Source: Diplonema papillatum
Lineage: Eukaryota > Euglenozoa > Diplonemea > Diplonemida > Diplonemidae
DNA length: 64,000 nt
Reading direction: 5' to 3'
Assembly: GCA_030068145.1 (NCBI GenBank)
Contig: JAPJBO010000274.1
Coordinates: forward strand, 124,001-188,000
This document shows positions 22,166 through 32,712 of this stretch, in pieces (position 1 is the stretch's first letter; each line of letters opens with the position of its first letter). Both the position numbers and the translations under genes were made by a program. Below the pieces are notes generated by a model. The model was given only the letters and a program-made list of their open reading frames with translations. It had not been told where the DNA came from and did not search any database.

Positions 22166-22515
22166 GGTAAGGGATGCAAAATAGAAAATAGAAAGTTGTA
22201 AAGAGGGGAGTGTACGGCTCCCAAAGTGGGGAATGAAACCTTGAGGGACTAGCCCCCTGTGTTTTTTTCACCGCGGTGTTGTGTGCACCTCGTTCTTCGT
22301 CTCATGTTTCGCTCTTGAACGCAGACCAATCCAAAGTCAGAGCTCATCAGTGGGTCCTTTGGATGGGGATTTTCAGTCCTGTTCCAGTGCGAGCACAACT
22401 TGGTCATGGGTTTTCCTTCCTTCATTCGTTTTTTTAAAAGGGGGGGGGGCGGGGGTCTCAGTTTCGGGGGTTCGATGGGGTAGAGCCCCCTTCGTACCTC
22501 CTTCCCGCGTGGGCG

Positions 22516-22690
22516 TGCCCTCCCCCATGGGTGAAACAAGTGATTTGCGGACGACACGTGTGAATCACTTGTAATTTCGCTACTTTTGATCTTCGGTGCC
22601 TCCCCCATGGGTGAAACAAGTGATTTGCGGACGACACGTGTGAATCACTTGTAATTTCGCTACTTTTGACCTTCGGTGCCCTCCCCCATG
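22516..22690 (+). repeat. 82-bp tandem repeat, just over two units
   Basis: Units start CCTCCCCCATGGGTGAAA at 22516, 22598 and (partial) 22680. Each has a small stem between CAAGTGATT and AATCACTTG. Confidence 0.9.
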
Positions 22691-22732
22691 GGTGAAAAAT
22701 TCTTTCCTTTACCCCCCCCCCCCCCCCCCCTT

Positions 22733-23075
22733 GGGCTGTATGCAAGATGGCAAGTGAACGGTATCGTTCCCCGTTTCCAACAACCATTTCCGTTTTCATG
22801 CTTTCAAGGAAAGAGAGCATTTCGTTACAGGCTGCGGCAGGGCGCACCTGGAAGCGCGGGACTAAGAAGACATATTGGTGCTGCTGTCCGTTTCTCTTTC
22901 TTTTGTTTGTACGTGCCGGGGGAGGATTAGCCTGTTAGTGAGTGATAGTGTGTGAATATGATCGGTAGGCTAAACTTCTCCCAAACACGCTGCCAGCGTT
23001 CTCTTTCGTGTTTACAATTAATTGTTATTACGAAAAACAACGGGTCGAAAACAAGTTTATTTGCCATCAAAGCCC
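22733..23075. mobile_element. MITE family 1, copy 2
   Basis: Ends resemble 5085-5687: GGGCT...ATGGCAAGTGAACGG at the left and TTTATTTGCCATCAAAGCCC at the right. It abuts a C19 tract (22712-22730). Interior retains TTTCCG words and CTTTCAAGGAA. Noncoding. Confidence 0.6.
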
Positions 23076-23324
23076 TGAAGGGTAGGTATGCGCATATATG
23101 TGAGGGCGACAACCGCATTCGATAGGGTCGTGCTGCCTAACGCCGAGACAACCGCTTCCTGGTTGGAGCATGTCCGTCGTCGCCAACACGAATGTGCACG
23201 TGATGTAGGGGGGGTGAGAGGAGTTGCATGCAAGCGTGAGATAACGAAGTGTTTAGCAATTAGATAATTAGAAAAAGGCGAAAAGGAAGTGGAAAGAAAA
23301 GAAAAGAAAATAACATTTTCCGGG

Positions 23325-23490
23325 GGCTTGCACTGATAAACGAAGCAACGGACGTGTCAGCATCAATTGATCAATGATGGTGAAAATGGTGCGGTAAACG
23401 ATTTTTGTTCTTCGCGTGAACAGGGTAGTTGCATCTCTTCGTCGGCTTCGTTTAACTTTTTCATGTGCAACCGTGTTCCCTTCCAGTATA
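23325..23490 (+). repeat. Dispersed repeat (CTTGCACTGATAAACGAAG family), copy 1
   Basis: Shares the start, GTCAGCATCAA, TTGTTCTTCGCGTG and ATGTGCAACCGT blocks with 24418-24512 and 26640-26870. Confidence 0.7.
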
Positions 23491-24417
23491 ACTGTACGAT
23501 TTAGAAAATAACAGAAATGAGAGAGACTCAGAGAGAACACCAAAAACAAGTCCGCAACGGGGTGTGGTCACGTCTTAGCACTTCCGCGGCCTCTTCTCAC
23601 CGTCTCGTCAGAGACGGGTGAGAGAAGGTCGGGTCGGAAAGCCTGGACAATCTCCTGCACCTTGTCTTTTACGCTGTTTTAGGTATTTTCCCTTCATTCG
23701 ATATTATGTTGCCTTGTGAAAGGTCGTTCGCTTCGTTAACCGCCGGTTGCGGTTGGTGGGCCGGTAAGCTCAAACCAAGGTTTATGTCACTCAAAGCCCC
23801 AAATTGGCTCTACGGAAAACGTAGGGTCTGCAGGAAAGGGATTGTACGACAACAAGCCACTCGTCCGTTTAGTCAGCAGCTGCCGACCTAACATAGGTCA
23901 GACTGACAGAGCCAGCTCCAGAAATCAATTTGTAGACGAGCAACCCGTACACCGCGAGAGTACGAGAACAACGAAAGGGAAACTGGAGGGGCCCGTTTCG
24001 CACTGCCCTAAACTCAAATCTCGGAGCCACACACAAAGAAAAGTCAATAACAGGCCCAATTTGTTCGATGCAGGGCTGGGTTTCGACTCTCATGTTCGAC
24101 GCTGAACCCTGTTCACTGCAGGAAGGAGCTTCGAGCTTTGACATATCCTTGGTTTTTTTTTGGAATGGCTTCACACCGCCGACGCAATCGTTGAAGGTAT
24201 TGGGGCAGGGGGGACGGGACTTCGTTGTTCGGTCACTGAAAGCCGCCAGATGAGAGGGGTACCACCAGTGTGGACGCTGGCTTCGGGGCTGGGAGATGGA
24301 CCTACGGTGGGGAAACAGTAGAAAGAGTGTCCCCTGGAGTCGAAGATCCATTTCCAGCTCCGGAGGGCCGGGGCTCACCGGGGCTGCGAAAGGATCCACT
24401 GGGAACATTTCCGGAGG

Positions 24418-24512
24418 TGGGGCTTGCACTGATAAACGAAGTAACGGGCGATCAGCATCAACGGACCGAAGGTCAGTTTTTATTTGTTCTTCGCGTGTAC
24501 ACAGGGTATTTT
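24418..24512 (+). repeat. Dispersed repeat (CTTGCACTGATAAACGAAG family), copy 2
   Basis: Truncated copy of the repeat at 23325-23490, preceded by GAACATTTCCGGAGGTGGGG, as in the copy near 26640. Confidence 0.7.
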
Positions 24513-24574
24513 CCAAACACCAAATGAGGGCCAACCCCGTGGTGAAAAAAAAATTGATTTGCCGACTTTCTTTT

Positions 24575-24883
24575 TTTTACATAAGCGCCAGCTTGAAAGG
24601 AAATGCTCGACGATGCTGCCCGACAAAGAACAGAAGGCATCCCAAGTGCTGTAACTACCGAACCACGTGTTGAACGGACGTGAGGTCATGCGGGTTTACC
24701 CCTACACGACAAATCACACAAACACAACAGGTCAAAGTCCTGAGTGAGAAAACAACACACGGTGGTGTAAGCGAAGAACAAATCAGATTGTGTTTGCATT
24801 GGATTTGCCCCTTATGATGAGGCTTATCTCTATATTTCCTCCCTTCCATTCGGAGTCGAAGCAGCCACGTCGAGTATTTTTTT
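24575..24883 (+). repeat. 300-bp dispersed repeat, copy 2
   Basis: Forward copy of the family at 11661-11964, with a 10-bp insertion (ATGATGAGGC) near 24817. Confidence 0.9.
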
Positions 24884-25014
24884 GACTGCACGTGTCACTT
24901 GCAGTCAATTCGATTTATCTTTCATGTGCAACCGTTGTTCCGGAAATGTTCCCGTCGGTACAGATGAACCAAGAGGGAAAAGAGTGTGCTTCCAGTAGAT
25001 TCCCAGTCCCGGAG

Positions 25015-25064
25015 AGCCGAGGCCCCGTGGGGGGACTGAGCCCCCCCACGGGGCCTCGGCCGCC
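25015..25064. repeat. GC-rich perfect palindrome
   Basis: GCCGAGGCCCCGTGGGGGG and its inverse are separated by about 7 bases (ACTGAGC), giving a roughly 19-bp stem. No U-run follows, so not a typical terminator. Confidence 0.85.
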
Positions 25065-25194
25065 CACACTGGCAGCACCGCCTTTTAATCGAGGGCCGGG
25101 TGGACGAATGATCGTCCACAAAGTCCCTGGGGAGAATGCCAGACCGGGCGACGACGGTGCGAATGACCTATCGGGGCCGTGGGGCCTTGTTTGC

Positions 25195-25215
25195 TGTGTG
25201 TGTGTGTGTGTGTTT
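25195..25215. repeat. Short TG microsatellite
   Basis: About nine TG units. Confidence 0.9.
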
Positions 25216-25554
25216 GAGAGCTAAAGGGGCCGACGCTTCTAAAGAAGGCGCGTGGTGGGGGGCTGTATAAAACGTGCAGCGGTCACCCGTTTCTTAGAGC
25301 GGCTGGCGCAGCATTTTGGATAAACCGGAGAATCTCCAAAGAACTGAGTTAAAGTTGCCGGGCTCCTGCGTGTGCCACCACTCAGGAACAGGGGCGCGAA
25401 AAGGGAGCGCGGAACGCTGGAATAACAAACTATTTTGCGCCACGAGATAAGCCAACAATTTCTGGCCGCCTCCCCTCCCGTTCTAAGAGGAACGTTTTCG
25501 TGTGGGTGCTGCGTTTCACTCTCTTTGAGACGGAACCATGGCCATGGTCTGCCG

Positions 25555-25900
25555 GAGTGACGAAGGTCATGTCTGGTCTCGCTCGACAGGTCGGTCTGAC
25601 TCGAAACAGATCAACTCAATCTGACTCGGTGCAGGCCAGCTCCAGTTTGACGACATGACTCGGCGCAGATCAGCTCTGATCCGACCAGGCCAGATCTCAA
25701 ACGACTGAATAGAGAGAGACCTAGCTCTGCTCTGACTCGAGAAGGCGCAGCCCCAGCCTGGGATATAAATGGGTCAGCTCAGATGTGTGTGACTCGATGG
25801 ATATCAGCTCTGTCGATACCGAACAGGTCTGGCTCGTAACTTAACGTCAGCTCTTGCCCTGTCGACCGGCCAGGTCTTGTCTGACTCGGGACAGGTCTCT
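25555..25900. repeat. Degenerate array of GACTCG and CAGGTC/CAGCTCTG words
   Basis: TGACTCG occurs at irregular 25-60 bp intervals, separated by AGGTC, CAGATC and CAGCTCTG words. It looks like a decayed short-unit satellite. Confidence 0.55.
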
Positions 25901-26639
25901 TCACCTCTACTGGAGACGAGCGGCAGCTGATTTGTACGGACAGCGTTCTGCACGGCATCAGGCACGGCAGTGCATGTTGACAACGATGGTGGCTGCCGCC
26001 TCACTTCCTTGCGCGCTCTATTTGCGAGAGGCTGCGAAAACCGACTGGGTGGGTGGGAACAGCAGGAAAAGTGCACCACAAAAAAAATAGTGCCTCAGCT
26101 CGCTGACCGTCAGAGATAAGTCGTTTGTGGTATCCGGGAAAAAAAGAAGGCATTCAAAGTTCGAAAAGGTGAAATGAAAACAGAATGGCTTGTTAAGGAT
26201 GCTCTCTGCAGCTTCGACGACGTGCACCACAAACAGCTTGAAAGGACTTCAAAAAAAAACTGCAGCTTCAAAAAATATGGGAGGGGGGCAGAGAAGACTT
26301 TCTAGGGAGAAAAGGTTGCTTTTTGACGTGGAATGTGCGGTGCTGCCTGCCCTTTTCTATTCTTCCCATGGTCATGCAGTGACCACAAAGAAAACACGCA
26401 TGGGCACGCGACACCCCTTTTTTTTGCCGCCGAGAGAGAGCCGGAGGAGGATGAAATAATGGCGGTCCAATCAGATTGTGCACGGGCCACCGAAGAGTGT
26501 GAACAAAGAAGAGCTCTGTTGACAGAAGGACGAAATAGTAAACCGACCGTTTAACAAGTAAAAAGAGACCTATCGGTCTGACAACAAACTTTCAGTCTGA
26601 AAAAAGAGAATGGCGTGGAGGGAGATTATTCATGGAAGG

Positions 26640-26870
26640 GAACGTTTTCCGGAGCTGAGGCTTGCAGTGACAAACGAAGCGATGGGTGGTGTCAGCATCA
26701 ACTGATCAACGATGATGTAAAACGGCTAAAATACGGATTGCTCTTCGCACACAGGATACCTCTCTATCTCTGGGAGGTTGCCGTGTTAACACTTCTCTCG
26801 TGTTGGCTTTCGTTTACCTCCTAAATGTGCAGACCGTTGCTCCGGAACTGCTTCCTTCCATACAACTGCC
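26640..26870 (+). repeat. Dispersed repeat (CTTGCACTGATAAACGAAG family), copy 3
   Basis: Longest copy, including the CTTTCGTTTACCTCC...ATGTGCAGACCGTT part. Followed by an A28 run at 26899-26926. Confidence 0.65.
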
Positions 26871-26898
26871 GCCAATAAAATGAAGGTTTTCAGTGTGG

Positions 26899-26931
<33 letters not shown>

Positions 26932-27130
26932 TTGAGAGGATATTCATTTGGTGGCAGTTGATTTCTTCCATTTTAACAGAAGATAATGGTTCGTCGTCTT
27001 TCTACGCCGCTTCTTGCCAGATGTTTGAAGTCGTCGAGTAGTCGGGGCCCGTCGAGGCGGGTTGCGCCATCATCACAGGATACGCCTGGGACCCGTGGGA
27101 TAGCAAGCCCAGCCTGCAAAGCTGGAGCCC

Positions 27131-27262
27131 AGCCTGCAAAGCTGGAGTTGAAGAAGCGGCGGCCACACCCGCGTTTCGGGTCTACAACTGCACGCGTTTC
27201 TGGGTTCAGCACGCCCGCTGTTCGGGTGTGACTTGTGCACACCTCATTAACTCCAGCTTCAT
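27131..27262. repeat. Hairpin repeat family, copy 3
   Basis: AGCCTGCAAAGCTGGAGTTG at the left and TTAACTCCAGCTTCATG at the right around GCCACACCCGCGTTTCGGG. The left end (AGCCTGCAAAGCTGGAG) is tandemly duplicated at about 27110. Confidence 0.65.
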
Positions 27263-27408
27263 GATGTTGGGCACCGCCGTGTACGGTGGAGCCCACCCTT
27301 TTCTTCCCAACCTTTTTTTCTGGAGCATTTGGGAGGGGAGTGTAAAAGGATCGCTTAAAAGAGACCGGTCTCTGTTTATTCCTTTCTTTTCGAACTTTCT
27401 TCGCGGGT

Positions 27409-27693
27409 CGGTAACAGGGAAAGCCTGCTACACGGGAGCCAAGCTTCACGTGTTCGGCGGTACTGCAGAGCCACGGGCCTACGGGTCAAGTGGCTACCGA
27501 TTTCCCAAACTAAAGCATCAAGGCGTGGCGCACCTTGGGGCTTGGCGCTTGCGCTGAACACAAGCTCGTCGAGACGGTCAGCCACAGGGCAAAGCGGACG
27601 GGGTTGTGGAACTGTGCTGCCTCCGACTCAAGCTTTGCAAGCTGGGGTTGACCGTCACGTTCCTGGACCAGGAACGGCCTTTTTCTTCTTTTC
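27409..27693 (+). mobile_element. SINE-like retroposon, copy 1, with 12-bp target duplication
   Basis: 285 bp ending in a pyrimidine tail (TTTTTCTTCTTTTC) and flanked by TTCTTCGCGGGT (27397-27408 and 27694-27705). Near-identical copies at 43033-43295 and 46971-47272 and a 5'-truncated one at 31574-31731. No convincing box A and B pair, so it may be tRNA-unrelated or the 3' end of an unseen LINE. It contains no functional ORF. Confidence 0.85.
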
Positions 27694-27705
27694 TTCTTCG
27701 CGGGT

Positions 27706-30502
27706 AGTGTCGAGTCTAGTGAGCGGGGTAAGCTCGCTCTCTCGTTCCAGGGGTTCTGGGTTTACTTCTCAGCCACGCTCGTTCTTTCCATTTTCTTTCT
27801 TTCAGATAACAACTATAGTTGAGACGAGCGGAAGGCAGGGGAGGGGGGCAACCGGGTCTTGCGGTATACAAGTCGAACATATAGCCCAATGCAACAGGAA
27901 CCGAAGAATGTCAGTCACAGATGATTCTTCGTATTTTTTCAGAGTAAAAGCTTCGCTAAAACGTTTCCGCTTTGAGGGATTTGGCGGTGGTGGTGTGGTG
28001 AACGTGGTGTCTGGTGACTTCGCCCGGCTGCGGTCGTCGTCTCATGGTCGGTGTCTCTCCCGGCGTTTCTGTGCCAATACGTGGCCGTCTGTGCCGGGCC
28101 AGCTCCCACAGCCACGGGAGGGTTGAAATGCGCATGACACCGGAGGTTATTGCCGCTCTTTCAGGGTGAGACGGTCAGCCACGCGGCAGAGCGGACTCCA
28201 CCGCTTGGCGCACGCCTGGCTTTGTGATACCAGTACGCGGCCAACTATGGGTGGATCGCTTGAGCATCATCCATTTTCGGGACCGGTGCATTCGGCAGGT
28301 GAGTTGTTACACACTCATTATCGGATGCCGACTTCCATGGCCACCGTCCTGCTGTCAAGATGGACCGGCACCCTTTGTGGGATCTGAGGAGCGATCACTC
28401 GACTACAGCGGAGTGCACGCTCCGTTTCATTCTGTGATTTGACTCACTCTGGTGTGGGATTGGCGTTCTTGCCATATGAACCGAGGTCTCTTTCATTCGC
28501 CAGTCTTTGACTTCATTTCATACGTGGTTGGCCATCATCGCAGAGGTGGTGATCTTTCCGTTATCCTGAAGCCCTAAAGCTTCCAGGAGGGGTTGTGGCG
28601 CTGCGCTGCTCCCGATTGAAGCTTCGCTGTGCTTTTTTCCTCGCTCGGGTCGTTCTGAACCCCGCTGTGCATTCAAAGAATAGACATCAGATTTCAAAAA
28701 AAAAACAGACCATAAAGAAGGCGGGGGTGGGGCACAAAAAGAGTATGGGTATCCGTTCCGAAACGAGACTAACAGACAACACGAACGTAGTAGCGTAGTT
28801 TATTTTGTGAAACAAAGGAAGAGAGACTCCCGCGTTGCACGAGTGCTGTCCTTGAAACATCGCCTGTGGGGGTGGGGGGAATGTCTTGGGTAAAGTGGGT
28901 GTGAATCCTGCACCAACACTATCTAGAAACCCACCAGGTAAGCTAGGGAGAATTGCAACAGCACACGTTCCTCCTTCTTTTGTGTTTCGACGAGATCTCG
29001 CCGATCACAACGTGCACAATTTATCGAGAAACGAGCCCTCGATCGGACAATCCTTGAGATCGTCCTGCTGAAAACCACCGTGCTGGGTCAAACAAAGCTG
29101 CTAGTCGTGCTTCCGCAAATGCATTAAACCCATGGACGGAGGATGTGGAGTTTTCCGGGGTGCGGAAAGACTTCTGGGGGAATCACTTGGGCAAAGTCAA
29201 GAGAGTTGAAGTATGCGTAAAGTAAAGAGTTACGACTTCAAACTGAGGAGCCTGAGGGTTCGTCTCCGACACTGAAGCAGCCTCGACGCGTACATAATAA
29301 TACGTTGGAAGCAATAGATGCTATTTAAACCTGTCAATGAGTTGGCTGGGGCCAGCAACCCCGCGTAACTTCGGCACGAACCCAGAGATACCTGTGTGTC
29401 GTGTGAGCTTCAGACTTCCTCGCTTGAGATTATTGCAACGTTCGGCCTCTCGGGTATTTCCTACAAAAAGCACGTGCGCATACGCTACAAGAATAGCCTG
29501 AGTTGCAGCTCTTGACGAACAGGTAGCAAAAAAGGTGTTTTCATTTTGCATAAAACTCGCATTCTTTAAAAAGCCAAATTTCCGTTTCGCTCATATCCAA
29601 AAAGCAGCAACCAGCAAGTCTTTTAGTACACAAGACTTTAACTTCAAGGCGATTCGCCACTCCGGCGAGCGGAGACAAACTGCGAGGCAAGGTGGGCAGT
29701 TCGGACTCGCCAGTCCGGGAGCGGTGATCGCTGCCTTTTGTCTTCGTCTGTAGGAGAGAGAATGAGCAGAGCCGGCGGTGCGTTTGCTTGCGCTCGTGCT
29801 GGAGGCCGGGGGCTTGGTCGTGCCCCATCTGCGGATTGCGCATTTGCTCGGCTTTGCCCGGCTTTGCCCGGATTTGCCCTGCTTTCGACGTGATTTGCCC
29901 TCCAAAGCCCTCCCGCGCTCTCGGTGGCTTTTCTTCTTCTTTTTTGCTGTCTTTTGGCACGAAGCTTCTTTGCTAGAGTGAGAGTTCGCTGTGCCACTTC
30001 GTTCCTTTTGGTATGCGCGTTCTTTGCTTATTTTGGCTAGCCAAATCCAGGGCCTTCGCGACTGACACCAAGTTCACATTCGTAAGGAAGCTGGTCTTTT
30101 TCCCAACAAAACGCAAGAACAAGCGGAGGCGACTAAGGTGAGACACGGCTGGGTATGGGGTGCTGCAAGCTGGAGTCTCGCGGGAGGGGCGAAACAACGT
30201 GGGAAAACGATTGTTTTCCTTCTTTTTTACATTACTAGCAGGGGTGAAGTCAGGATCCTTTTTTAGTGAACTGTTCCCGGGTTTCCCGGGATGTCTTGCC
30301 GTCAGGTCGACAAGTTCCTCATAGCGTTTGTTGTGGTTTTAGTTCGGCATGGTAGTGCGGAGTCGTTGCGCGCCATTTTGCGTTTCGAACATTTCGGTAT
30401 ACAGTTATTTTTATTTTCCAAAACCCGGGAAGCCCCCCAACTCAATCGCTGAACAATACACGCTTAGGAAACTAAGATGATTCGTTCATGGTCCGTTTTA
30501 TT
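27706..30502. other. No gene recognised
   Basis: Fragments similar to the SINE-like family at about 28165-28200 and 28588-28650, and a short GGCTTTGCCC tandem at about 29850-29880. Remaining frames are short and unsupported. Confidence 0.55.
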
Positions 30503-30802
30503 TTTTTACATAAGCGCCAGCTTGAAAGGAAATGCTCGACGATGCTGCCCGACAAAGAACAGAAGGGATCCCAAGTGCTGTAACTACCGAACCACGTGTT
30601 GAACGGACGTGAGGTCATGCGGGTCTACCCCTACACGACAAATCACACAAACACAACAGGTCAAAAAATCCTGAGTGAGAAAACAACACACGGTGGTGTA
30701 AGCGAAGAACAAATCAGATTGTGTTTGTATTGTATTTGCCCCTTACCTCTATATTTCCCCCCTTCCATTCGGAGTCGAAGCAGCTACGTCGAGTATTTTC
30801 CC
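30503..30802 (+). repeat. 300-bp dispersed repeat, copy 3
   Basis: Forward copy, very close to 24575-24883 but lacking its small insertion. Confidence 0.9.
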
Positions 30803-31573
30803 CGAAGCAGCATGCCCAGCAAAGCAAGCCTTTGAGGAACATACGACAGGAGGGAAGGCCGGGGCTAGTGCGGCGACAGGTCGCCACTCACTTGCAACAG
30901 CAAGAGGCACGAGCCGTCGGCGAAGCTAGGGTAAAACACGGAAGGACAAAAAAATACTAGAGTGGGCCGCCTAGTGCTTCTTTCGACGGAGGCTGGCGGG
31001 ACTGCCAAGGGGGGAAATAGTAGCCTCTCGTATATGTTTGATGCTAGCAAGTCTTGTTCGAGGAATACGTTGATAGAAAAACACATGTGAGGAAAGGGGT
31101 CGTATTCTAGTGGACATTCGTGGTGTCGTGTATGCGGCATCACATTTCCTTCGTTGAGATTTTAGCTGGCGGCACTCGAGTATTCCCAAAGCAGGCGCTT
31201 ACACAAAATAGACCTTTCTCCGGTGCGGGAAACATTTCCAGCTTTTTCTTTCTTTTTTAGATAGTTTCAAGTTTTGAGAAGCATGCATTACTACCCTGTC
31301 AACGCAGGGATCAGGAGCTAACACGAAAACGCTTTGCGTTCATTAGCATCTGTTGGAGCAATTGCTCAAGAGGCTTTTCAACCGCAGGATACTGGCTTCT
31401 GCTGCGGGAAGGCTTCGGAGCTGCTGGGTTCGAGAAAGGATGTAATCAATCCAAGGAAAGGAGAGCAGCTCGAAACTATTCCGACAGGCAAGCGCGCGCG
31501 CGTTTTCTTTTTTGTTTTGTTTTTCCAGCGTTTTCTTTTTTTTTTTCCGTTGGCAGCGGAGACTGAAAGTTGG

Positions 31574-31731
31574 GGCAGCAGCTGGATCTGGCCGCGGCCA
31601 CGGCAGGTCGTCGAGACGGTCCACAGTACAGAGCGGACGGGGTTGTAGCACTGTACTGCCTTCGACTGCAAGCTGTGGTTGACCGTCACGTTCCTGGACC
31701 CGGAGCGGCCTTTGTCTTCTTCTTTCTTCTT
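31574..31731 (+). mobile_element. SINE-like retroposon, 5'-truncated copy
   Basis: Retains the GTCGAGACGGT...GGTTGACCGTCACGTTCCTGG part and the pyrimidine tail. Flanked by an imperfect 24-bp direct repeat containing GACTGAAAGTT (about 31550-31573 and 31732-31755). Confidence 0.75.
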
Positions 31732-32032
31732 TCGTTGGCATCGTAGACTGAAAGTTCGTTTCGGGAAGCTCCGAGATGATAAGGTTGTTTCGTGGTTAGC
31801 CGGTGCCTATACGTCTCTGGTCGGACTATTTTTTGTCTTCACCACCTTTTCATTCGCAACGCGTTGGTGAAAAGGGACGGGAGAACCAAGAGAGTGTGAG
31901 ATTCGGATCCTCGTCCTTATGTTAGGTCGAATAAGAGCAGTCGTTGGCTAGCGGGCTCGAAGATTCTTGTGTTCTGGTACTCCCCCCCTGGGCTAGGTGT
32001 TGAGTGCGCTACGGATCGCGGTCAGGGGTGCG

Positions 32033-32712
32033 GGTGGTGGTGGGGGGGGGGCCCCCCCCCCCCCCCCCCCCCTCCTGCATGGCTGGCAGGTCACCCGGTG
32101 TCAAGCGACCGACTCCGCAACTGCCGCTGGCCAGGTCAGGCTGGCACGACAAAGGAGTTACGGAGGGCGGCAGCTTGGGCAATGCCGACTTTGCGGAGGC
32201 ATTCAACGGACGACGATCTGCCGCAGTGGACACAAGGAGCTGAGCCCTGCGCTCCTTCCCAAAAACGCCAAGCAGCTCCTTTCGCTTCGCTGCGAGGTTA
32301 TCCTTACCCTAATCTTGGCATCCGCGGAGTGCCCGTCCCGCGAGCGCTGTTCCAGAAACGGGCTAAAAAAACAAGAGTCGAGGGCCGAGGAAACCTTTCG
32401 GTATTTAGTATGTACACTAAAACAAGGATTAATCATCTCTGCTCTCGGTAGCTATTTATTCCCGCAGGGAGCCTGAGATACAGTAAATACACAACAACAA
32501 ACATGACGGATGCCGCCTTCTTCATTGAAGCTGTTGCAGACGGCACGTTTGGAGAGTGCGTTGAATGGAGTGAGGAAAGGGTGCTTGCTCGTATCCGCGA
32601 CTTGCGTGGTTCGCAAACACAGGACGCGCAAGCCTTTCAGGCTGAGCTTGCTGCCGCAAGCAACCCAAACTTGGGAATTAGCTCCAACAACGAAGGAGTG
32701 AAATTCTGTGTC
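32033..32712. repeat. Left inverted arm of the hAT-like element, with G10C21 tip
   Basis: Begins GGTGGTGGTG, then G10 (32042-32051) and C21 (32052-32072), then 640 bp matching the right arm in reverse. It contains the promoter and leader region and ends 210 bp into the transposase gene. Positions 32238-32355 are an inverted copy of transposase codons around 986-1026. Confidence 0.9.

Noticed and set aside
25015..25064. Intrinsic transcription terminator
   Set aside because: Strong palindrome but no T run and no adjacent gene; the host is eukaryotic.
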